Assembly: GCA_963814875.1 (NCBI GenBank)
Contig: CAWFFJ010000016.1
Coordinates: 62,001-126,000 of the forward strand
Direction of reading: 5' to 3'
From: CAVSIS01 sp963814875
Lineage (GTDB): Bacteria > Acidobacteriota > Thermoanaerobaculia > Thermoanaerobaculales > Sulfomarinibacteraceae
Length of the DNA stretch: 64,000 bases
Every line of letters starts with the position of its first letter. Positions within the stretch are counted from its first letter, which is position 1. Of this stretch, positions 10,617-18,693 are shown one piece after another. The position numbers were made by a program, and so were the translations under genes. The notes beneath the pieces are model-generated. The model worked only from the letters and a program-made list of their open reading frames with translations. It made no database searches and was not told the origin of the DNA.

Positions 10617-11136
10617 CGTCACCCTCCTCTCCGATGGAGAACTCCCAGGCGCAGGCAAGACCTTCCGGGCTGTCCGGCGGGCAGCGCAGGCAGCGGGTCC
10701 GGATCCTGGGATCGACGGTTGCGGCGAAGGTCGTGAACTCGACCTCGCCGACCGGCCGGCACGGAAAGTCGGGCAGGCCCTTGCGCCGCCGCGTCTCTTG
10801 GACCCGGCAGCGGTCCATGACGAAGGTCAGCGTACGGCCGTCGTCGGACCACTCGGCGTGCTGCCGGTTCAAGAGCGCGTACATCCGCAGATCGAGTGCA
10901 CGCTCCAGCGCCTCGAGACCTCCGCTTTCCGGAAGGCTGAAGTCGCGCCGGATGCGGCCCGCCTCGGCGGCGGCGAAGCGCCGCCACGACTCACGGTCGA
11001 GCTCGATCGCGGTGGCGAGGTCGAAGCGCTCCTCAGCGGCCAGAAACCAGCACCCGTCGTGGGCGAGCCACGACTTGGCGAAGCTCTCGAGGGCCCGGTA
11101 GAGCTCGTCGCGCGTCATCTCGGAGTAGGCGTTCAT
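10570..11136 (-). CDS. DUF6125-like protein
   Basis: A soluble 188-residue protein without signal peptide or membrane segment. It begins with MTRDELYRALESFAKSWLAHDGCWF and contains a conserved-looking CRVQETRRRKGLPDFPCRPVGEVEF segment and a CLRCPPD cysteine pair near the C-terminus. I associate this pattern with DUF6125, related to enzymes annotated as L-2-amino-thiazoline-4-carboxylic acid hydrolase; the true activity is unknown. The three cysteine clusters may bind a metal. A TACGCT box ends six bases before the ATG, so the mRNA may be leaderless. The 3' end overlaps the PHP gene. Confidence 0.7.
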   Translation of the reverse strand: MNAYSEMTRDELYRALESFAKSWLAHDGCWFLAAEERFDLATAIELDRESWRRFAAAEAGRIRRDFSLPESGGLEALERALDLRMYALLNRQHAEWSDDGRTLTFVMDRCRVQETRRRKGLPDFPCRPVGEVEFTTFAATVDPRIRTRCLRCPPDSPEGLACAWEFSIGEEGDGGVKDGATAPRTRQR

Positions 11137-11142
11137 GGCGGG

Positions 11143-11148
11143 AGCGTA
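11143..11148 (-). promoter_or_regulatory. -10-like box six bases before the DUF6125 start
   Basis: TACGCT fits TANNNT and is separated from the ATG at 11136 by six bases. With the usual 6-7 base distance from -10 to the start of transcription this gives a leaderless transcript. Confidence 0.4.
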
Positions 11149-11352
11149 GCAGAGCCGGCGAGAGGCGTGGCGGAAGGGTGTGGATGAGCCCTGGTGCTCC
11201 CGGCCTGCGGCCGGTGGCAACGTTCGCGGCGCAGTGGGACGGCGACCGGAGGCCGCTCGCCGTCCCGCTCCTCCTCGTCCGCCGACCCGCTGCGCGGGTC
11301 GCCAGGGCCTCGGGAACGTCAGTGCCGGTTCGAGGCTCGTCCCCGTTTGAGT

Positions 11353-11667
11353 CCCGCCCACCACCCCCCACCCGCCCGCCCTCGGAGAGCCCGCAGCAGG
11401 GATCGCCTGCGGCGTTCCTCTGGCTGCGGCCCCTCCGAGGGGTGGAGAAACAGATGGCTGTTGATGCGGCTGCGATCACCCTCGAAACCCAGACCGGCAC
11501 CATCAATCCTCGATGGGCATGCTGATGAAGAGGCGCGCCTCGTGGCGAACGATAAGCCTGTCCGCTCTTTTCTCTCCGTCACCCCTCGGAAACCCGGGCT
11601 GGCGGAGCGCGCGAGCGCTCCCCGGTCCGGGTTTCCGAGGGCGGGTGGGTGGGGGGTGGCGGGTGGG
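11353..11667. repeat. 315-bp segment with 33-bp terminal inverted repeats
   Basis: Bases 11353-11385 and 11635-11667 are inverted copies matching at 30 of 33 positions, both a C- or G-rich run built on CCCACCACCCCCCACCCG. Just inside the right copy is a second palindrome (CCTCGGAAACCCGG at 11584-11597 with CCGGGTTTCCGAGG at 11627-11640). No plausible gene lies inside. Together with flanking GC-rich hairpins this is all I see in the 770-base gap 11137-11906. Confidence 0.6.
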
Positions 11668-11860
11668 ATCCAATTCTCGACAGGTATGGGCGGACGTTCC
11701 CAGCTGGCTCCGGCGACCGGCGCCAGCCGGTCGGTGCTCGGCGGCGCGGGCCGGGGGCGGACCGCCCCGGGGTCCGCCCCCGGCCCGCGGCGGCGACACG
11801 AGGCGCGCGGGCTACGCCCGCGCGCCCCGGAGCCAGCCCGGCCACCCTCGCAGACACGAA

Positions 11861-11882
11861 CGCCCGGCCGCTCGGCCGGGCG
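11861..11882 (-). terminator. hairpin terminator downstream of glnA
   Basis: CGCCCGGCCG and CGGCCGGGCG form a GC-only stem closing on a tiny loop, about 25 bases after the glnA stop. On the coding strand it is followed by TTCGTGT, a weak T tract. Confidence 0.6.
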
Positions 11883-11906
11883 TCACGCGTCAGGAAACGG
11901 AACCGG

Positions 11907-13232
11907 TCAGTAGCGATCCAGGTACCGGTCGAGCTCCCACTGGTGGATCTCTTTGATGTACTCCGCCCACTCGGTGCGCTTGTTGTAGAGGAAGTGGGTG
12001 AAGATGTGCTCGCCCATCGCCTCGCGCAGCACGGCGTCCTTCTCGAGGTAGTCGAGCGCCTCGTCGAGGCTCGCCGGGAGCTGGACAATCTTCAGCCGGC
12101 GCTTCTCACGCTGCGACATGGTGAAGATGTTGCGGTTGACGGGCTCGCCGCAGTCGAGCTCGCGGGTGATGCCGTCGAGGCCCGAGGCGAGCATCACGAG
12201 GAAGGCGAGGTAGGGGTTGCACGACGGGTCCGGCATGCGGACCTCGCACCGCGTCCCGACCTCGCGCCGGTCGGGCACCCGGATCATGGGCGAGCGGTTC
12301 TTCTCCGACCAGGCGACGTTGACCGGCGCCTCGTAGCCCGGCACCAGCCGCTTGTAGGAGTTGACCAACGGGTTGGTGACTGCGCACAGGGCACGGGCGT
12401 GGTCGAGCAGGCCGCCGATGTAGCCGCGCGCGGTGCTGGACAGCTGCCACGGACCCTTGGCATCGTAGAACGCGTTGTCGCCGTCGAGGGTAAACAGCGA
12501 CTGGTGGGTGTGCATGCCGGAGCCGTTGACGCCGGCCAGCGGCTTCGGCATGAAGGTGGCGTGAAGCCCGTAGTCGAGGGCGACCTTCTTGACGATGAAG
12601 CGAAAGGTGACGATCGCGTCGGCGGTGGCCACCGCGTCGCCGTACTTGAAGTCGATCTCGTGCTGGCCTGGGGCAACCTCATGGTGCGCCGCCTCGACCT
12701 CGAAGCCCATCGCCTCGAGCGCGAGGGTGATGTCCCGGCGCGCCTCCTCGCCGCGGTCGACCGGGCTGAGGTCGAAGTAGCCGCCCGAGTCGTGGGTGCG
12801 CGGGGTGGGCTCGCCGTTGCGCTGGAAGAGGAAGAACTCGGCCTCGGGGCCGGCCATCATCTGGAAGCCCATCTTCTTCGCCGCGGCCGTCACCCGCTTG
12901 AGCGCCGTGCGCGGGCAGCCCGGGAAGGGCGCCCCGTCGCACGTCGCGATGTCGCAGATCAGGCGGCCGACCCGACCGTGGTTCGAGTCCCAGGGGAAGA
13001 CTTGGAAGGTGTCGAGGTCGGGCACCAGCAGCATGTCCGACTCCTCGATCCGGGTGAAGCCCTCGATCGAGGACCCGTCGAACATGATCTGGCCGTCGAA
13101 GGCCTTCTCGAACTGGCTCTCGGGCACCTCGACGTTCTTGATGATGCCGTCGATGTCGGTGAACTGGAGCCGCAGAAAGTGGACCTTCTCCTCGCCGCAC
13201 CGGGCCATGATGTCCTTCTTGCGATGTGCCAT
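11907..13232 (-). CDS. glnA: type I glutamine synthetase
   Basis: GlnA makes glutamine from glutamate, ammonia and ATP and is the main nitrogen assimilation enzyme. At 441 residues this is the short GSI form. Motifs seen are MFDGSSIEGF, the ATP/metal segments PEAEFF and NGSGMHTHQS, and the NRSPMIRVP loop. I see no KPLYDLPPE-type adenylylation loop, so control by adenylylation is unlikely. Start at 13232 is set by GGAGGATACACA. A near-consensus sigma-70 promoter and paired direct repeats lie just upstream. Confidence 0.95.
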   Translation of the reverse strand: MAHRKKDIMARCGEEKVHFLRLQFTDIDGIIKNVEVPESQFEKAFDGQIMFDGSSIEGFTRIEESDMLLVPDLDTFQVFPWDSNHGRVGRLICDIATCDGAPFPGCPRTALKRVTAAAKKMGFQMMAGPEAEFFLFQRNGEPTPRTHDSGGYFDLSPVDRGEEARRDITLALEAMGFEVEAAHHEVAPGQHEIDFKYGDAVATADAIVTFRFIVKKVALDYGLHATFMPKPLAGVNGSGMHTHQSLFTLDGDNAFYDAKGPWQLSSTARGYIGGLLDHARALCAVTNPLVNSYKRLVPGYEAPVNVAWSEKNRSPMIRVPDRREVGTRCEVRMPDPSCNPYLAFLVMLASGLDGITRELDCGEPVNRNIFTMSQREKRRLKIVQLPASLDEALDYLEKDAVLREAMGEHIFTHFLYNKRTEWAEYIKEIHQWELDRYLDRY

Positions 13233-13262
13233 TGTGTATCCTCCGTCGTGATCGGCTGACAC

Positions 13263-13291
13263 CTTATAGAGCCACAGATGGACTGTGTCAA
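13263..13291 (-). promoter_or_regulatory. sigma-70 promoter of glnA
   Basis: On the coding strand TTGACA (13291-13286), a 17-base spacer and TATAAG (13268-13263). Transcription would start near 13256, giving a leader of about 24 bases. Confidence 0.75.
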
Positions 13292-13294
13292 GGG

Positions 13295-13326
13295 AAATTC
13301 GTGCAGAGTGATCGCAAATTCATGCA
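13295..13326. promoter_or_regulatory. paired direct repeats upstream of the glnA -35 box
   Basis: AAATTCGTGCA (13295-13305) and AAATTCATGCA (13316-13326) are 11-base direct repeats 21 bases apart, two helical turns, abutting the glnA -35 box. This is the geometry of an operator for a protein binding one face of the helix. The regulator is unknown. Confidence 0.45.
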
Positions 13327-13386
13327 CAGAAGGTACAAACGCAGTGCCCACAGGAGATCCAGCGTATACTCGCGGAGGGAGGCCCC

Positions 13387-13965
13387 ATGGAGCTCGTACC
13401 CACCCGTCACGACGCCTGGCAGCTGCTCACCGAGCACACCACCAACCCGAGCCTGATCAAGCACGCCCTGGCGGTCGAGGCGGCGATGCGGGCCTGTGCC
13501 CGGCGTGCCGGCGAGGACGAGTCGGTGTGGGGCGTGGTCGGCCTGATCCACGACTTCGACTACGAGCAGAACCCGACTGTGGAGACCCACCTCCACGTCG
13601 GCACCCGGATCCTGCGCGACCGCGGCTGGCCGGAGGCCCTGATCCGGGCGGTCGCCTCTCACGCCGACTACATGGGCGTTCCGCGCGACACCGCGATGGC
13701 GCGCGCCCTGTACGCGGTCGACGAGCTGACCGGCTTCCTGACCGCGTGTGCGCTCGTCCGTCCCGACAGGTCGATCGCCGCTGTCGAGGTCAAGTCGGTG
13801 CGCAAGAAGCTCAAGGACAAGGCCTTCGCCCGCAGCGTCTCCCGCGAGGACGTGCGCCGAGGAGCCGACGAGCTCGGCGTCGACCTCGACGACCACATCG
13901 CCTTCGTCCGCGACGCCATGGCCGGCATCGCCGACGCCCTCGAGCTCCCGCCCCCGGCAGCGTAG
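13387..13965 (+). CDS. HD-domain phosphohydrolase-like protein
   Basis: A 192-residue cytoplasmic protein with an HD domain: His26 in LIKHAL, His55-Asp56 in LIHDFDYE, then VASHADYM and DELTGF. This pattern matches small HDIG proteins annotated as metal-dependent phosphohydrolases; the substrate is unknown. GGAGGGAGG precedes the ATG, and a TATACT box at 13365-13370 is a likely -10. Divergent from glnA, so the two promoters share the region 13233-13386. Confidence 0.8.
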   Translation: MELVPTRHDAWQLLTEHTTNPSLIKHALAVEAAMRACARRAGEDESVWGVVGLIHDFDYEQNPTVETHLHVGTRILRDRGWPEALIRAVASHADYMGVPRDTAMARALYAVDELTGFLTACALVRPDRSIAAVEVKSVRKKLKDKAFARSVSREDVRRGADELGVDLDDHIAFVRDAMAGIADALELPPPAA

Positions 13966-13971
13966 GCGTTT

Positions 13972-14213
13972 TCACCACAGAGGCACAGAGACGCCAGAGG
14001 CGAGACGCTAGAAGCAAGACGTCGGGGCGCTGGCCGCGGACTTGAACGCTGGCGCGATTCTAAGTTGTTTTCTCACAAGTGTTTGGTTCTCAGAGCACCA
14101 GAACACCAAAGCAGGACAGCTGGAGCGTCGGCACAGGAACACGCAATCCGGAGTTCACAGTGCGCCGCACGTCTAGCGTCTCGCGTCTCGCGCGTTGTGT
14201 GCCTCTGTGGTTC
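13972..14213. repeat. interspersed element A2 with octamer ends and inner heptamer arrays
   Basis: The left end CACCACAGAGGCACAGAG is mirrored at 14195-14213 by TGTGTGCCTCTGTGGTT. Inside, 7-base units GCCAGAG, GCGAGAC, GCTAGAA, GCAAGAC (13993-14020) are mirrored by GTCTAGC, GTCTCGC, GTCTCGC (14171-14191). The element fills the gap between the HD gene and the 3' end of serS and has no gene inside. Confidence 0.75.
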
Positions 14214-14232
14214 AGACCGGCCGCTTTGTAGT

Positions 14233-15519
14233 TCAGCTCTGCCGCTCGATCAGCTCGAGGCCGCCCATGTAGGGGCGCAGGACCTCCGGGACCACCACCG
14301 AGCCGTCGCCGCGCTGATAGTTCTCCAGCACCGCCACCAACGTCCGGCCGATCGCGAGCCCCGAGCCGTTGAGGGTGTGGACGAACCGCGTCCGGCCACC
14401 GTCCGCAGGGCGGTACTTGAGCCGCGCGCGCCGCGCCTGGAAGTCGGTGAAGCACGAGCAGGAGGAGATCTCGCGGTAGCGCTCCTGACCGGGGAGCCAG
14501 ACCTCGAGGTCGGAGGTCGTGGCGGCGGAAAAGCCGAGGTCGCCGCTGGACAAGGTCATCACGCGGTAGGGCAGCCCGAGCCCCTGGAGCACTGCCTCGG
14601 CGTGGGCGGTGAGCTCCTCGAGGGCCTCGGCCGAGCGCTCCGGCACCACGAGCTGGACCAGCTCGACCTTGTGGAACTGGTGCTGGCGGATGAGGCCGCG
14701 GACGTCGCGGCCATGGGACCCGGCTTCGGCGCGGAAGCAGGGCGTGAAGGCGCAGTAGCGGCGCGGCAGCTCGGCTTCGTCGAGGATCTCGTCGCGGTGA
14801 AGGTTGGTGACCGGCACCTCGGCGGTCGGCACCAGGTAGAGATCGCGACCCTCGACCTTGAACAGGTCATCGGCGAACTTGGGCAGCTGACCGGTGCCGA
14901 CCAGCGACTCGGCGTTGACCATGTACGGCGTCAGCACCTCGGTGTAGCCGTGGCGGCGCACGTGGAGGTCGAGCATCCAGCTGATCAGCGCGCGCTCCAG
15001 CGCCGCGCCGGTGCCTCTGAGGACCGCGAAGCGGGCGCCCGCGATCTTGGCCGCGCGCTCGAAGTCGAGGATGCCGAGCGACGGTCCCAGGTCCCAGTGC
15101 GCCTGGGGCGTGAACTCGAACCGGGGCGGCGAGCCCCACCGGCGCTCCTCGCGGTTGGCGCTCTCGTCGGCGCCGATCGGGATGTTCGGGTCGAACAGGT
15201 TGGGGATGGTCAGCTCGAGCTCCCCGAGCTCCGCCTCGAGGGTCTTGGCGCGCTCCTCGAGTCCCTTGATCTCCTCGCCAAGCGCCGACATCTCGCGGCG
15301 CCGAGCCTCGCCCTCATCGCGGCGTCCTGCCTTGAACAGCTCGCCGACCTCCTTCGAGCCGGCGTTGCGGCGGGCCTTGACCTCCTCGACGCGGACCACC
15401 AGGTCGCGCCAGGCGCTGTCGACCTCGAGCAGGCGCTCGAGCGGGGCCTCGGTGTGGCGATCGGCGAGCATCCGGCGGATGCGGTCCGGGTCGGTGCGGT
15501 AGAGCTCGCGGGACAGCAT
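14233..15519 (-). CDS. serS: seryl-tRNA synthetase
   Basis: SerRS charges tRNA-Ser. The 428-residue protein has the N-terminal helical arm (about residues 25-105) that grips the tRNA variable arm. Class II motif 2 (FRAEAGSHGRDVRGLIRQHQFHK) and motif 3 (GLAIGRTLVAVLENYQ) are both present. Start at ATG 15519 follows GAGGAGG. Both flanks hold interspersed elements (A2 downstream, B1 upstream). Confidence 0.96.
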   Translation of the reverse strand: MLSRELYRTDPDRIRRMLADRHTEAPLERLLEVDSAWRDLVVRVEEVKARRNAGSKEVGELFKAGRRDEGEARRREMSALGEEIKGLEERAKTLEAELGELELTIPNLFDPNIPIGADESANREERRWGSPPRFEFTPQAHWDLGPSLGILDFERAAKIAGARFAVLRGTGAALERALISWMLDLHVRRHGYTEVLTPYMVNAESLVGTGQLPKFADDLFKVEGRDLYLVPTAEVPVTNLHRDEILDEAELPRRYCAFTPCFRAEAGSHGRDVRGLIRQHQFHKVELVQLVVPERSAEALEELTAHAEAVLQGLGLPYRVMTLSSGDLGFSAATTSDLEVWLPGQERYREISSCSCFTDFQARRARLKYRPADGGRTRFVHTLNGSGLAIGRTLVAVLENYQRGDGSVVVPEVLRPYMGGLELIERQS

Positions 15520-15574
15520 CGGTGAACCTCCTCGGCGGGGGCATGATACGCCATCGCATGCCGGCCGCTTTCCT

Positions 15575-15862
15575 TCACCACCAAGACACCAAGGCACCAA
15601 GCCATCGCATGGTCATTCATGTACTTTCATCCTCCGGCGAGTGCCCGTGGCGACCCTTCACATTGGGCGAAGAGGGAAGAATAAGAGACGAGCCTCTCAG
15701 CCTTCCTCCGATCTTCTCAGGGCCGCGCTCTGTGCGGCGCGATCGACCAGCCCATGGGTGGGCTGAAGAGCTTCTTCATCCCTCGGACCTCCTCGTGCCG
15801 GAGACCAGTGCAAGGCGCGGAGTCATAACGTACCTCTTGGTGTCTTGGTGTCTTGGTGGTTG
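15575..15862. repeat. interspersed element B1 with inverted CACCAAGA octamer ends
   Basis: The left end CACCACCAAGACACCAAGGCACCAAG is mirrored at 15834-15862 by CTCTTGGTGTCTTGGTGTCTTGGTGGTT. The 230 bases between hold no gene. It fills the 355-base gap between the serS start and the panD stop. Confidence 0.8.
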
Positions 15863-15874
15863 GCCTTGACGCCT

Positions 15875-16270
15875 CTACGCCGGGTCGTCGACGCCGTCCG
15901 CCAGGCCCTGCTCGCGAACCTCGACCACCCGGTTGGCGTCGTCCACCAGCACCACCCGGGCGCGGTACGACGCCAGCTCGGTGCGGTCGACCTGGGCGTA
16001 GACGGCGAGGATGACGCGGTCTCCCGGGCGTACCAGGTGGGCGGCTGCGCCGTTGATCTGGACCTCGCCCGACCCCCGACGGCCGCGCAGCGCATAGGTC
16101 GTGAGCCGGTTGCCGTTGGTGATGTCGTAGATCTCGATGCGCTCGAGGTGGTCGATGTCGGCGGCGTCCATGAGGTCGGCATCGAGGGTCACCGAGCCGA
16201 CGTACTCGAGATCGGCCGCAGTGACGGTCGCGCGGTGGATCTTGGCACGCAGAAACGTTCGCAGCAGCAT
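15875..16270 (-). CDS. panD: aspartate 1-decarboxylase proenzyme
   Basis: PanD converts aspartate to beta-alanine for pantothenate. It is made as a proenzyme and self-cleaves at Gly25-Ser26 (LEYVGSVTLD), leaving a pyruvoyl cofactor on the new alpha chain. The Tyr-X-Gly-Ser site and the TYALRG segment (Tyr58 region) are intact. Length 131, typical. It is the last gene of a six-gene operon, starting five bases after panC. Confidence 0.95.
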   Translation of the reverse strand: MLLRTFLRAKIHRATVTAADLEYVGSVTLDADLMDAADIDHLERIEIYDITNGNRLTTYALRGRRGSGEVQINGAAAHLVRPGDRVILAVYAQVDRTELASYRARVVLVDDANRVVEVREQGLADGVDDPA

Positions 16271-16274
16271 GGCT

Positions 16275-17138
16275 TCATCCCCTCCCGGCGGCATCCGGCA
16301 TGACCGGGATGTTGTCAATCAACCGAGTGCGCCCGGCGAGGGCGGCGACCGCGATGAGAGCCGGTCCCGAGACGACATCAGGGGTCGCCAGGGTCAGCTG
16401 GTCGACGCAGCGCGCGTACTCGAGCTCGAGCCGCGGCTCGGCCGCGACCGTCTCGGCGAGCAGCGCCTCGATCCGCACCGCGTCGCGCTCGCCGGCGGCG
16501 ACCGCCGCGGCCGCCTGCCGCAGGCCACGGTACAAGGCCGGCGCCGCGGCGCGCTCCTCGGCCGACAGGTAGACGTTGCGCGAGCTCATTGCGAGCCCGT
16601 CCGGCTCGCGCACGGTGGGCGCGACCTCCACCTGCACCGGGAAGTCGAGGTCCTCGACCAAGCGCCGGATCAGCAGCGCCTGCTGAGCGTCCTTCTGGCC
16701 GAAGACCGCCACCTCCGGTTCGACCAGGTGCAGCAGCTTGGCCACCACCAGGCCGACCCCGGCGAAGTGCCCCGGCCGCGAGGCTCCTTCCAGCACGTCG
16801 TCGAGTCCTGGAAAGCTGATGCTCACCCCGGACGGACGTGGGTACATCACCTCCACGGGCGGCGCGAACACGACGTCGGACCGCTCTCCAGCGAGCAGCC
16901 CGAGGTCGCGGTCGAGGTCGCGCGGGTAACGCGCAAGGTCCTCGTGGGGACCGAACTGGGTCGGGTTGACGAAGATCGACACCCAGACCTCGTCGGCCAG
17001 CTCGTGGGCTCGCCGCACCAGCGACAGGTGGCCCTCGTGGAGGTAGCCCATCGTGGGTACCAGGGCCACCGTACGGTCGCCGCGGCGGCTCGCGAGCCGC
17101 CGGCGGCGCACCTCTGCGACCGAGTGGACGGCCTCCAC
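16275..17138 (-). CDS. panC: pantothenate synthetase
   Basis: PanC joins pantoate and beta-alanine using ATP. The 287-residue protein shows PTMGYLHEGHLSLV with the nucleotide-binding HxGH, the FVNPTQFGP segment, FGQKDAQQ and the SSRNVYLS loop. Start assigned to GTG 17138 behind GGGAGG, one base after the panB stop. Earlier frame-open sequence overlaps panB and is not likely coding. Confidence 0.94.
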   Translation of the reverse strand: MEAVHSVAEVRRRRLASRRGDRTVALVPTMGYLHEGHLSLVRRAHELADEVWVSIFVNPTQFGPHEDLARYPRDLDRDLGLLAGERSDVVFAPPVEVMYPRPSGVSISFPGLDDVLEGASRPGHFAGVGLVVAKLLHLVEPEVAVFGQKDAQQALLIRRLVEDLDFPVQVEVAPTVREPDGLAMSSRNVYLSAEERAAAPALYRGLRQAAAAVAAGERDAVRIEALLAETVAAEPRLELEYARCVDQLTLATPDVVSGPALIAVAALAGRTRLIDNIPVMPDAAGRG

Positions 17139-17139
17139 C

Positions 17140-17982
17140 TCACACCTCCCGGTGGGCGGTCCGCCAGCGTGCGGCGACCTCGGCGGGCAGGGCGTAGGAC
17201 TGCGCAGGGGTGGGAACGCGGCGTTCTCGAACGTCCTCGGCCCAGCGCGCAGCTGCCGCCACCGCACTGGCACCGAGCTCGGCGTACGGCGCGACGAAGC
17301 GCGGATATGGCGGCTCGGACATCCCGAGCAGGTCGTGGACCACCAGCACCTGGCCGTCACAGTCGGCGCCGGCGCCGATGCCGATCGTCGGGATCGCCAG
17401 CGAGCTCGTGACCACGGCGGCGACCTCTGCGGGAACGCCTTCGAGCACGAGCGAGAAGCAGCCAGCGGTCTCGAGCTCGCGCGCCGCGGTCAGCAGCGCC
17501 TCGGCATCCTCCATCGAGCGCCCCTGGACGCGATAGCCGCCGAAGCGGTGGACCGACTGCGGCGTCAGGCCCAGGTGGCCCATCACCGGCACGCCGGCCT
17601 GGACCAGCGCCAGCGTCCGATCGGGCCACGGACCCTCGAGCTTGACCGCCTGCACCCCACCCTCCTTGAGGTAGCGGACGCCCGACGCGACCGCCTGCTC
17701 GACGCCGACCTGGTAGCAACCGAACGGAAGGTCGCCGACCACGAGGCAGCGGCGCGCAGCGCGGCTGACCGCGCGGGCGTGGTGCAGCATCTCGTCGAGG
17801 GTCACGTGGAGGGTGGTCTCGTGGCCGAGCACGACCATGGCCAACGAGTCCCCGACCAGCAGCACGTCGGCTCCGGCCGCCTCGCCCCAGCGCGCGGTCG
17901 GCGCGTCGTATGCGGTCAGCATCACCAGGGGGGTACGGCCCTTGGCCGCGAGAACGTCAGGGACGGTGACTCGGGTGGGCAT
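17140..17982 (-). CDS. panB: 3-methyl-2-oxobutanoate hydroxymethyltransferase
   Basis: PanB transfers a hydroxymethyl group from methylene-tetrahydrofolate to ketoisovalerate, giving ketopantoate. Seen are MLTAYDAPTA, VGDSLAMVVLGH with the magnesium ligand Asp, GDLPFG, KLEG and IGIGAG. Length 280. GAGGAGGACCC precedes the ATG. panB, panC and panD are together; panE is not seen here. Confidence 0.95.
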   Translation of the reverse strand: MPTRVTVPDVLAAKGRTPLVMLTAYDAPTARWGEAAGADVLLVGDSLAMVVLGHETTLHVTLDEMLHHARAVSRAARRCLVVGDLPFGCYQVGVEQAVASGVRYLKEGGVQAVKLEGPWPDRTLALVQAGVPVMGHLGLTPQSVHRFGGYRVQGRSMEDAEALLTAARELETAGCFSLVLEGVPAEVAAVVTSSLAIPTIGIGAGADCDGQVLVVHDLLGMSEPPYPRFVAPYAELGASAVAAAARWAEDVRERRVPTPAQSYALPAEVAARWRTAHREV

Positions 17983-17991
17983 GGGTCCTCC

Positions 17992-18693
17992 TCACCGCTC
18001 GCGCCTCCCCGGCGGACCCTGTCCTCCCGATGGCGTCTCGGTCGCTGAGGATCCGAGCGGCACATAGACCTGCGTCCCGCGGCGGCAGCGCAGCACCTGG
18101 TCGACCAGGGCGTCGAGGTCGGCGGGACGGTTGACGAAGTCGATGTCCTCGGTGTTGACCACCAGCAATGGCGTCTCCCGGTAGTGGAAGAAGTAGTAGG
18201 AGTACGCCTCGCTGAGCCTCTCGAGGTATCCGGAGTCGATGCTCTTCTCGTAGTCGCGGCCGCGCCGCCGGATGCGTTCCACCAGGCGGACAACGGAAGC
18301 CTGTAGGTAGATCACCAGGTCGGGGCGCGGCACCTCCTGATCGAGGACCGGGTACAGCTTGTCGTAGACCTTGACATCGCTGTCGTCCAGGTTGAGATAC
18401 GCGAACAGCCGGTCCTTGGGGAAGGTGTAGTCGGCCAGCACTAGGCGCTGGAAGAGGTTCATCTGCGCGATCTCGCGCTGCTGCTGGAAGCGGGAGAGAA
18501 GAAAGTAGATTTGAACCTGGAACGCGGCACCCGGCCGGCCCTCGTAGAACGCAGGCAGGAACGGGTTGGTAATGTCCTCGAGGACCATCACGCCCTCGAA
18601 ACGATCGGCCAGCAGCTGCACCAGCGAGGTCTTGCCGACGCCGATCGGCCCCTCGACTGCGATGTGGCGGAAGGGAATCTGCTGCCTGGCCAT
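17992..18693 (-). CDS. deoxynucleoside kinase family protein
   Basis: A P-loop nucleoside kinase of 233 residues. The Walker A loop is EGPIGVGKTS at residues 14-23. The later segments LEDITNPFL, FLLSRFQQQ, DYTFPKDRLFA and RIRRRGRDYEKSID match the deoxyadenosine/deoxyguanosine kinase group. In several phyla a gene of this type neighbours folK or the pan genes. The ATG at 18693 overlaps the ubiA stop (TGATG). The C-terminal tail is low-complexity (SSATETPSGGQGPPGRRER). Substrate is not fixed by sequence. Confidence 0.85.
   Translation of the reverse strand: MARQQIPFRHIAVEGPIGVGKTSLVQLLADRFEGVMVLEDITNPFLPAFYEGRPGAAFQVQIYFLLSRFQQQREIAQMNLFQRLVLADYTFPKDRLFAYLNLDDSDVKVYDKLYPVLDQEVPRPDLVIYLQASVVRLVERIRRRGRDYEKSIDSGYLERLSEAYSYYFFHYRETPLLVVNTEDIDFVNRPADLDALVDQVLRCRRGTQVYVPLGSSATETPSGGQGPPGRRER

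Noticed and set aside
11194..11913. A + strand open frame of 239 codons between the DUF6125-like gene and glnA
   Set aside because: Arg/Pro/Ser-rich composition typical of GC-rich noncoding DNA, no ribosome site, and it spans the inverted-repeat element and the glnA terminator.
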